Program-made: the position numbers and the translations under genes
NCBI GenBank assembly: GCA_948524275.1
Contig: CAOSLI010000002.1
Coordinates: forward strand, 124,001-188,000
DNA from: an uncultured Clostridia bacterium
GTDB taxonomy: Bacteria; Bacillota; Clostridia; TANB77; CAG-508
Direction: 5' to 3'
Length of the DNA: 64,000 bases
Notes under the pieces: model-generated
Seen by the model: the letters and a program-made list of their open reading frames with translations, nothing else
Told to the model about the DNA's origin: nothing
The model's database searches: none
Part shown: piece by piece, positions 35,138 through 43,800 of the stretch
Layout of the letters: every line of letters begins with the position of its first letter
How positions within the stretch are numbered: position 1 is the first letter of the stretch

Positions 35138-35293
35138 ATCAAGTAATCAAAATTAAAAAAGTTTATTTCATTTTGTGATACATTTTTTCTTTATTTTATA
35201 TTATATTACTCAAAATTGCAATACAAAAATAAGAATATGTCGAATTTTAATGTTTTTAGTCGACATATTCTTTCTTTAATTTTTTGTTGTATA

Positions 35294-35322
35294 TTGCCAC
35301 TTTCTGTCATATATGATATACT
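35294..35322 (+). promoter_or_regulatory. Sigma-A promoter of the 30-residue peptide gene
   Basis: TTGCCA (35294-35299), 17-base spacer, TATACT (35317-35322); start near 35329. Confidence 0.7.
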
Positions 35323-35371
35323 AGTACTTATCCTTGATTAAGGGTAATCTTTATGAAAGGAGGTAGCAATA

Positions 35372-35464
35372 ATGAACTTTTTCAAAATCATACATAAGAT
35401 AATTACTATTGTAGTTGATGTAATTAGTCTAGTAATAGAACTAATAGAAAACTTACATAAATAG
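35372..35464 (+). CDS. 30-residue amphipathic peptide, possible type I toxin
   Basis: Starts MNFFKIIHKIITIVVDV and ends ELIENLHK: one hydrophobic or amphipathic helix with Lys and His at the ends. AAAGGAGG lies about nine bases before the ATG at 35372. The gene has its own strong promoter, a short leader with a CCTT/AAGG hairpin, and a GC-rich terminator at 35470-35500. A perfect minus-strand promoter at 35538-35566 points into its 3' end, as in txpA/ratA-type loci, where an antisense RNA covers the toxin's 3' end. A secreted signalling or antimicrobial peptide is the alternative. No family was recognised. Confidence 0.55.
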   Translation: MNFFKIIHKIITIVVDVISLVIELIENLHK

Positions 35465-35469
35465 TAGCT

Positions 35470-35500
35470 CCCCGTAGCTAGAGACTACGGGGTTTTTATT
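35470..35500 (+). terminator. Intrinsic terminator of the 30-residue peptide gene
   Basis: CCCCGTAG (35470-35477), loop CTAGAGA, CTACGGGG (35485-35492), then TTTTTATT. Confidence 0.9.
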
Positions 35501-35537
35501 ATTTTGAACTTTTTACAAATTTGCTTTCGCTATGTTT

Positions 35538-35566
35538 ATTATAGCAACAATATATTATAATGTCAA
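35538..35566 (-). promoter_or_regulatory. Convergent minus-strand promoter facing the peptide gene
   Basis: Minus strand TTGACA (35566-35561), 17-base spacer, TATAAT (35543-35538): a near-consensus promoter about 70 bases downstream of the peptide stop. Its RNA would be antisense to the peptide mRNA. It could also read on towards spoIIE as a second promoter. Confidence 0.7.
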
Positions 35567-35589
35567 GTAATTTTCCAAATTTTATGTTA

Positions 35590-38500
35590 TTATTTTGTAT
35601 ATTTCTTGATAACTACTATACCTATAGCTATTATTGAAAGTGATGCTACTACTGCAATTAAAACTGGCATAATGTGTTTTTCTCCAAGAGGTGGTAAGAT
35701 AACTATTTTTTGTGCGCTATCTGCATCAATTTCTGTAGGTGAAACAATTTTTATTGCTGAATTTACATTGTCTGCTGTATTCTTTGTTTTTAATGATTGA
35801 TCCGCCATATCTTGGTTACCTACTATTGAGAATTGCATTCTTCTTCCTTGATCATTAGAAATTTCTACAATTTCTGATAGGTTGTTATATATGAATTCTT
35901 CATCTCCTGAGCTATTTGATAATTTCTTTGTAAGTACTAATGATGTTTCTCTACTGTTATCTCCCTTATTTTCTATTGTAGGTAATAAATCACCTTTTAA
36001 GCTGTTAGTTGTAAGTAGTATATTATATGTTGATACTTTGCCTAAGTAATGTCTATTGACGTAGTCTCCATCAATATTTCCTGTAACAGTTAAACTTCCA
36101 TCTTTGTTTAAATTTGATGATGTAATAATTTGGCCTGCATTTTTAACTGTCCAATTACTATCATCTTTTTGGTATTTGTTATCATATTCAATTAGGTTAG
36201 ATACATAATCAATAACTGTTATTGCATTAGTCTTAGATATATTCTTCGTTGATGCATCATTTGTCTTTCCTGTATAGTAGAAATTTTTATCTTTGTAATC
36301 AACTTCACCAACATTTTCAACTGATAATTTGTATGTTGCTTCTATGTTTGATCCTGCTATTATTTCTTCGTCCATATATGCTTGTATTAACTCTGGTTTT
36401 TCTTTTTCCTTATTTGTACCTACATGAACACCTGTTAATATGTTATTTTTGTGATCAACTTTATGTCCTTCATGTTTCATAAATATAAGGTTGTTTATTT
36501 GCCCATTTGTGTTAAATATTACATTTCCATTTGATAATGTAATTTTTAAGTTTGATACTTCTTTGTTTAGTTTAAGCTGTGCTCTTGGTCTTTCAGATAA
36601 TCCTAAGTCAACATCTCCTATAACATAGTCATATGACTTATTACTTGTTTCTTGTGGTCTAGAATTTCCTTCCTTATCTGATGTATTCGTGTTTGTGCTA
36701 TTATACTCAATCTGTGTATCTATCATACCTGTTTGTGCTACCATCTGAGTCTTTTCAATTAAGGTATTTATCATGTTTTGTTGAGCAGCTGCTGTAGTAA
36801 TACCTGTACCAACTTTTTCAAATGAAGCTAAGATTTCTGAACGATTGTTTACTAGAGAATGTCCATCAGCTCCTCTTGACCAGTTGTTTACATTTTCTCT
36901 ATAGCTATATACGTCTTTTGCATCTGAAATGCTATTTGCATTATTTCCAAAATCATATACGTACATTGCTGATTTATCTTTTCCATTATTGTAGTTTTGA
37001 TTTTCTACATCTGTAAATCCTTTTATACCATTGTATGAAGTTTTTACACTATTTTGGTTAACTGGTGCTTGATATACTGTTGATTTATAGTCCTGACCAT
37101 TGTATGACTTAGCATTCTTACCTTTTGTTCCAATTAACTTAGTTACTTCATTATCTGTATTTACTAATACTGTGTCTGTATGGTCACCATATGTAAATCT
37201 TATAAAGAAATCTCCTGGTGGTACTGATTTAAATGCATATTCTCCTTCTGGATTTTTTATCTCTTCTGGTTTTACCTCAAATATAGTTCCTGCCTCACCT
37301 GTAAGTATAACTTTTGAGTTTCCAATTCCACTGTAATATCTTGATAAATCTTCACTAACCATATTAAAGTTAGTATCATATTTAGCTGTTCCCCATACCT
37401 TTTCGCCTAGATATTCACCTGTTGTTTTACCATTTTCGTCTACCTTTTGTACTAACTCTACAAGTTCAACTTTAACTCCGTTTATTTTCTTGTCTTTATT
37501 ATCACTTGCATCTTTGTCATTTACATTGTAGAAACCATTTCCAATAGCTGCATTGTTGTATTTGTCAGTTCTAACGTCTTCAAATACATATCCACTCATA
37601 GTTCTGTCTTTATCTTCGTCTATAATTAACTTAAAGTTTGGTGCTTTATCTGTATCTGGTTCATAACCTCTTGGTAAGATGTTTCCATCTTTATCTAAGT
37701 CTGCATTTTCTAGGTTACCTGGGTTAGATAAACTATCTATTATTCCTTTTTCTGTGCTATATCCTGTTATTTCAGCTATGTTACGTTTTCCTACTGAATT
37801 CATATCAAGTAATACTTTGTTATGTGCATCTTCATTTACTTTAAATGTAATGAAGAATGTTCTAAGTTCTCCTGGATCTAGTTTAATTTCATCTGTTATG
37901 TACTTAGCTTCGTAACCTTTGCTTGTTATTCTGTTTTCGTTTCCTGTCTTTGAATTATCTCCTGAACCTATTGTACTTGTTTCATCATCTGGGTTTACAG
38001 TTGCTTTAACAAATGTATATTGTTCTTTATCATAGTAATCTACAATTTCATTTATTGTAGCTTTTACATTTTGAGATCTATTTAACACTGCAATTCTGTA
38101 TGTAACATATACAGTCAAGTTTTTACTTGCGTTGTTTGCATCTTGTAAATCACCATCATATATATTTGCATCATATAAGTATTCTGACTTACGTAATGCT
38201 CTGTTATAAATTCCACCATTGTATAAATAGTCTGATGGTCTAATGCTTACATACCAGTCACGATTTTTTAGCTCTGCTTCTGTTTTCTTGTTGTATATAT
38301 ATTCGTGTTCTTTACCATTTATCTGTACATTTGCTTTATATAAGTCTTTTTGAAGTGCTAATTCTAATGTTTCTCTTCTGTATACACCAAAGTCTACAAA
38401 TCTACTTTGATCTGATTCTTTAGTATATAAGAATTCAAATGAATTATTTCCTATTTTGTATTGTTGTTTCTTAGCTGGTGGATTTTTTAAATCTTCTGTA

Positions 38501-40488
38501 ACAAATTTATCATATACTGGATAAGTTTGTGGTGTCTTTGATTCTATCATACAGTCTTTAATGAATTGTATAACGTCTTTTGCTTCTGGCACATTTGCTA
38601 TTGCTTTATATCCGTTTTTATCATATGAATTTGTTATAGTTTCGTCTTTAACTGTTGAGTTACCAGCTATATTAGCTTTTTCAAAGTTATTCCATACTTC
38701 TTCAAATGTCATGTTTCCATCTTTCTGAATTTTTTGTAAGAATGGGAATGCTCTTTTTCCATCATAGTTCTTTGGCGTAGCATCTATTTTTTGGAATTTC
38801 TGATTAAATTTATCTCTTGGTTCTTTAGTTCCTTCTTCTTTAGCATTAGAAAATCCGCCATCCCATGCTATATTATTCTGGTAAGCTGTCGCCATATATA
38901 ATTGTCCATTGTATGTAAATATTACGTAATATTTTTTGAATGGATCTAATTTCTTAAAATGATATTCTCCATTTGCATCTGTAGTAGTTGTACGAACTAA
39001 TTTACCATCTACGTCAAATAATTGTACAAGCATTCCTGCATATGCTTCATCTTCATCATTTCTAATTCCGTCATATCCACCTATTTTTGGTGAAGGTAGG
39101 TCTTTCCATGTATGACCACCAAGTTCTATTGATATGTCTTTAACTCCTAAGTCGACTTCTACTATATCCCATTCAACCTGAGCATCTCCCTTTAGGTTAA
39201 GGATTACTAAGTCTTGAAGTTCATCATTAGCTGTTAATTTTGCTTTATATGAAAATGCTGTTATATGATATTTCCAATCATAATAGTGTTCTTTATAATA
39301 ATGAGTTTCCCCATCGCTATCTACATATGAATCTGTGTAATTATATCCATGGTCTTTCCAGTATCCATCTGTTGCTGCAACGCTTTCTAATACTACGTCC
39401 AATTTCTTTGTAGCACCTGATGAAATTATCTCAAAATTATCTTTCATTATAGCATCAAATGTATATATGTTTCCATTAACATAGCTGTTAGCTGAGGTAG
39501 CATTAAAATCAGATTCTAAAATATCTACATTTGTACGTGTTCCTGTAAATGTAGCTGTTTCTGACTGACAATATCTTCCTGTAGCTTTGGCACTCTTGAC
39601 ATAATCTATTTTGATTTTTGGGTGTACTTCTAAAACACCTTCATTTGGTGTACATCTAATATAGAATATGTCATTATCATTATCTTCTGAGTTAAAATTA
39701 GGAAATTCGATTTTCTTTCCATCTTTATCAAGGAATTCAATATCAGTTCCGTCTATTCCTGTTATCTCGTATTTTGCAAACTCTGGCGCATTAGGATATA
39801 GTTTCTTATTTTCTCCTGAAAGTTCTTTATAGAATGTTTCTACTGCATCATCTACTGAACTTGGATAACGAGCTTGTGCTTTTGCTGCTTCTAGCTTTTC
39901 TCTATCTATATCAATTTTGTATGGTCCTACTATTAGTTTATGTTCTTTCTGATCTACAAAAACTTTAGAGTTCTCATTATTGACATTTATTTTAAGTTCT
40001 TGTCCTCCACCAAGTATTCCATAATAGAACTTAGCATATTGATCTGCTCTTTGTACGATTTCAGAACCTATTGCTTTTGCTCTGTCTGTTGGAGCATACT
40101 TTTGAAGTGTATCTATATATCCTGGTAATCCTTTATAATAACCAGAAGACCATACTAAATATTGAATTGTAGTTATATCAGTAATACCTTCTTTAGATGC
40201 TGTATATAGTCCAAAAGCAATACTTGTCTCAATATCTCCTAATTGTTCATCATAATCTACTATGACATTATCTATTGAAACATCACTGTTATTGCTTCTT
40301 ATACTCCATCCAACCCAGTTTTCAATACAAAAATATGCATCTGGACTTCCATTACCTGGTTGTGCATGTGGTCCATCTCCTTGTGGGTTTTCTACAGTTA
40401 ATGCAAAGACTTTTTGTCCAACAAATAAAGCCGCTATTACAATAACCGCCATTAGTAAAAATCTTAGTTTACTATTTCTTACCTTCAT
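35590..40488 (-). CDS. Giant surface protein with SdrD B-like domains and a degenerate sorting signal
   Basis: 1632 residues, secreted. Signal peptide (LLMAVIVIAALFVGQKVFA). An N-terminal domain has a Cys at about 54 (YFCIEN) and a Gln at about 109 (TIQYLVW), fitting the Cys-Gln thioester (TQXA) adhesin pattern. A prealbumin-like domain follows (IELGGHTWKD ... TTTDANGEYHFKKLDP), then a beta-rich middle and a SdrD B-type domain (MSGYVFEDVR ... YAFKSVPPGDFFIRFTYGD). The C-terminus has DADSAQKIVILPPLGEK, a membrane helix and KKYTK. The motif LPPLG departs from LPXTG, so sortase anchoring is uncertain. It is a paralogue of 40883-46021. Promoter at 40679-40707. Confidence 0.85.
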   Translation of the reverse strand: MKVRNSKLRFLLMAVIVIAALFVGQKVFALTVENPQGDGPHAQPGNGSPDAYFCIENWVGWSIRSNNSDVSIDNVIVDYDEQLGDIETSIAFGLYTASKEGITDITTIQYLVWSSGYYKGLPGYIDTLQKYAPTDRAKAIGSEIVQRADQYAKFYYGILGGGQELKINVNNENSKVFVDQKEHKLIVGPYKIDIDREKLEAAKAQARYPSSVDDAVETFYKELSGENKKLYPNAPEFAKYEITGIDGTDIEFLDKDGKKIEFPNFNSEDNDNDIFYIRCTPNEGVLEVHPKIKIDYVKSAKATGRYCQSETATFTGTRTNVDILESDFNATSANSYVNGNIYTFDAIMKDNFEIISSGATKKLDVVLESVAATDGYWKDHGYNYTDSYVDSDGETHYYKEHYYDWKYHITAFSYKAKLTANDELQDLVILNLKGDAQVEWDIVEVDLGVKDISIELGGHTWKDLPSPKIGGYDGIRNDEDEAYAGMLVQLFDVDGKLVRTTTTDANGEYHFKKLDPFKKYYVIFTYNGQLYMATAYQNNIAWDGGFSNAKEEGTKEPRDKFNQKFQKIDATPKNYDGKRAFPFLQKIQKDGNMTFEEVWNNFEKANIAGNSTVKDETITNSYDKNGYKAIANVPEAKDVIQFIKDCMIESKTPQTYPVYDKFVTEDLKNPPAKKQQYKIGNNSFEFLYTKESDQSRFVDFGVYRRETLELALQKDLYKANVQINGKEHEYIYNKKTEAELKNRDWYVSIRPSDYLYNGGIYNRALRKSEYLYDANIYDGDLQDANNASKNLTVYVTYRIAVLNRSQNVKATINEIVDYYDKEQYTFVKATVNPDDETSTIGSGDNSKTGNENRITSKGYEAKYITDEIKLDPGELRTFFITFKVNEDAHNKVLLDMNSVGKRNIAEITGYSTEKGIIDSLSNPGNLENADLDKDGNILPRGYEPDTDKAPNFKLIIDEDKDRTMSGYVFEDVRTDKYNNAAIGNGFYNVNDKDASDNKDKKINGVKVELVELVQKVDENGKTTGEYLGEKVWGTAKYDTNFNMVSEDLSRYYSGIGNSKVILTGEAGTIFEVKPEEIKNPEGEYAFKSVPPGDFFIRFTYGDHTDTVLVNTDNEVTKLIGTKGKNAKSYNGQDYKSTVYQAPVNQNSVKTSYNGIKGFTDVENQNYNNGKDKSAMYVYDFGNNANSISDAKDVYSYRENVNNWSRGADGHSLVNNRSEILASFEKVGTGITTAAAQQNMINTLIEKTQMVAQTGMIDTQIEYNSTNTNTSDKEGNSRPQETSNKSYDYVIGDVDLGLSERPRAQLKLNKEVSNLKITLSNGNVIFNTNGQINNLIFMKHEGHKVDHKNNILTGVHVGTNKEKEKPELIQAYMDEEIIAGSNIEATYKLSVENVGEVDYKDKNFYYTGKTNDASTKNISKTNAITVIDYVSNLIEYDNKYQKDDSNWTVKNAGQIITSSNLNKDGSLTVTGNIDGDYVNRHYLGKVSTYNILLTTNSLKGDLLPTIENKGDNSRETSLVLTKKLSNSSGDEEFIYNNLSEIVEISNDQGRRMQFSIVGNQDMADQSLKTKNTADNVNSAIKIVSPTEIDADSAQKIVILPPLGEKHIMPVLIAVVASLSIIAIGIVVIKKYTK

Positions 40489-40559
40489 AATAATCTTTAT
40501 CCCTTTCTTCTACCATAATTCTTATAAAATAATGTTTAATTAGTTCTTTCGTGATTCTT

Positions 40560-40660
40560 TAATTTCTCTTATGGTTTTTATAATTAGTATTTAAGTTTTT
40601 ACTTTTTAATACTAATTTCTTTGGTTTTGGGGATACTTAAGATTATTATTTGTATCCTAA
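40560..40660 (-). other. Structured 5' leader of the third surface-protein gene
   Basis: The leader (about 185 bases, 40489-40672) has two successive stems: GGATAC / GTATCC (40631-40636 with 40652-40657) and ATTAGTATT / AATACTAAT (40583-40591 with 40608-40616). No known riboswitch signature was recognised. Confidence 0.4.
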
Positions 40661-40678
40661 TTAAATTAACATAATTTT

Positions 40679-40707
40679 ATTATACTACGTATTTCTATAT
40701 TTTTCAA
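40679..40707 (-). promoter_or_regulatory. Sigma-A promoter of the third surface-protein gene
   Basis: Minus strand TTGAAA (40707-40702), 17-base spacer, TATAAT (40684-40679). Confidence 0.65.
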
Positions 40708-40760
40708 GTGTTTTTTAAATTTTCTTTACATTTTTGTTACATTTTTGTAACATTGCAATA

Positions 40761-40806
40761 TAAAAATAAACTCAAATTGTAAGTTTTTATCTAACAATTT
40801 GAGTTT
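40761..40806 (-). terminator. Intrinsic terminator after the second surface-protein gene
   Basis: AAACTCAAATTGT (40768-40780) pairs with ACAATTTGAGTTT (40794-40806); ATTTTTAT follows on the minus strand. It separates the two-gene surface operon from the third gene. Confidence 0.85.
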
Positions 40807-40882
40807 AGTATGATTTTACTAGTCTATTTTTAAGTTTTACTTGAATTTAAGTCTTTGTAGAATTTTATCATGCTTTTAGATA

Positions 40883-43800
40883 TTATTTCAAGTCAATAAT
40901 CTTCTTTGTTGCTACTATTCCTAGTATTACTATTGCTAATGCTGAAATCAATGTAATTACTATTGGAATATAATTTTTATTTTCACCTGTTGGTGGAAGA
41001 ATTACTATCTTCTGAGCGCTATCAGCATCTATTTCTGATGGCTCTACAACTCTTATTGATGTCAATGCTTCTCCTGGTGCATTTCTTGTATTAAGTGATT
41101 GATCAGCCATTTCTTGGTTACCTGATATTGAGAATTGCATTCTTCTTCCTTGGTCATTTGATGTGTCAATAATCTCTGCTAAGTTGTTATATATGAATTC
41201 TTCATCTCCTGATGTATTAGCTAAAGTTTTTGTTAATACTAATAATGTTTCTTTACTTGTTTTTCCTCTATCAGATGCTAATTTTGGTAATAGACCTTCT
41301 TTTAAGTCTTCTGTTGTTATTATTCTATTGTATGTTAAGACTCTATCTAGGTATTTTCTATTTATATAGTCCTCTTCGACATTTCCTGTTGTGTTTATAT
41401 TTCCATTGTTACCTATTGTTGATGAACTTATTAACTCTTTTGCATTTTTTACCTTCCAACTACCACTTTGATTATTTCTTTCGTCATATTCAATTAGGTT
41501 TGATACATAGTCTACAACCTGGTTTGCACTTGTTTTAGAGATGTTACCTGCTGATGTGTCATTATTATAAGGTCTTCCTGTGTAATAGAATACTTCATCT
41601 AAGTAATCTATCTCTCCAACATTTTCAACTGTTAATTTATATGTTGCTTCAATCTTTGCACCAGAAATTAATTCTTCATCCATGTATGCCTGTATTAGTT
41701 CTGGTGTAGTTTCTTTGTTGTTACCAATTCTATAACTTGTTAATAATTTTTTTGTTATATTATTATTATTTTCGTATCTTACGCTGTGTCCCTGATGTTG
41801 TGCAAAATATAAATTATTTATAGATTGATTTGTATTAAAGATGACATTGCCATTTGCTAATGATATTTTCATATTAGCAATTTCCTTGTTTAACATTAAC
41901 TGTGCTCTTGGTCTTTCTTCTAGACCTAAGTTTATATTGTCAATAGAATATCCTCTTATCTTACCACTATATTCATCTTCATTATTGTTTTCCATGTTCC
42001 TTCCAATTCCATCATATTCGACTTCTGTATCTATTACACCTGTCTTGGCAATCATATTTATTGTAGTCTTTTGCGATAATGGAACATCTGGATCAGAATT
42101 ATTTTTTAGTTCTTCGGCTCTATGGTTTAGAAGATGCTTTTCATCATATCCTTTTGAATAGTTATTTATTGCTGATCTTATATTCCACATATCTTTTGCA
42201 TCTGAGTTTGATGGATGATTATCTGCCTCTGTTATATTATAGTAATACAATGAATTTAAATTAGCATATGTTGGATTATCTTGTATAGATCCTATACCTG
42301 CTCTATATGCTGGTATATCAGCATAAGTGCTAATTTGTGACATGTCTTTTTGGTATGATGTTGATTTGAAGTCTTGTCCATTATATACTTTTCCATTGCA
42401 TACTACAAAGTCTCCATAAGTAAATTCTATATAGAAGTCTCCTGGTGGTACACCCATAAATGAATATGTTCCATCAGCCTTACTTGTTGTTATATACTCT
42501 TCTCTTGTAACTGGATTAATTGATGTTCTTTCTCCCCTATAACCTGGTTGATGTAATCCTTCTTGGTCAACATTTTGTATTAACTCAACCAATTTAACTT
42601 CTACTCCACTAATCGGTAAATCTTCATTTTCATAGTTACCATTACCTATTATAGCACCATCAATGTCTGTATTTCTTATATCTTCAAATACATTACCACT
42701 TAACTGTCTATCATCAGAACTTAATTCTAACATTAAGCCTGGTGCTGTATCTGTATCTGGTTCAAATGCTACTTTATTTGTAATAGCTCCAATTTCGTTT
42801 ACATCAGAAGCCTCTAAGTTTCCTGGATTAGAGAATGTATCTACTATTCCTTCATCAGTTGAATATCCATCTATTTCTACAATGTTATAGTTTACTATAT
42901 TTATTTTTAATCTTCTACTATTATCAATTTTTTTAACTTTAAATGTTACATACATCGCATCTGAAAGTGCTCCTGGAGCTAATGTAATTTTATCTGTTAG
43001 ATATAATTTACCTTTAAAGCCACTTCCCATTGTATTACCTGTAGTAGATGACTCACTTGTTCCCATTGCATTTACTTTTGCTTTTGGGTCTTTATTTGCC
43101 CATTGGAATTCATATTGGTCAGTATTATAATAGTCTACTATTTCATTAATAGTTACAGGTACCATTCCAGCATTTCCTACATGTATTCTATATGTTACAT
43201 ATACTTGCAGATCCTTTATTTCTTCATCACCTTCATAGAAGTATGATGATGGACGTATTTGCTTTGTATACATCTCTCTAGCTGGTATTACCCATGTTCC
43301 TTCTGGTGTCGTAAGAGTACCTGGATCTCTTTTGTTATAAATATATGTGTGTTGTTTTCCATTTGAAATTATTCTTGCCGAATATAGATCTTTTTGAATA
43401 CGTACTTCTGATGTCTTCCTTCTATATATACCAAAGTCAACGTTTCTAGCTTGATCATATGGATTTGTATATAGGTAATCAAACTGCATTGTGCCTATAT
43501 TTTCCTTCTTTAAAGATCCTAATGGTTTTTTTACATCATTTACGATAAATTGGTTATATTTTGGATATGCGCGAACTGTTTTTGAATATATCATACAGTC
43601 TTCTATATATTGTCTTACTTGTCCGCCATCATATCCACCAACTGCGCTAAGTGCAGTATTGTAGTTTCCAGCATCTGACCCTCTCTTGTCTATATCGCCA
43701 TCATTTTTAGTAATCAAACTACCACTTGAGTCTGTTGCAACTTTCCTGAAAGATCCCGCTATGTTTCCTTCATCTCCACCCCAAATTTGTTCAAATGTTT

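Noticed and set aside
40489..40672. Cyclic-di-GMP or other known riboswitch before the third surface gene
   Set aside because: Two hairpins are present but none of the conserved sequence motifs of known riboswitch classes were found.
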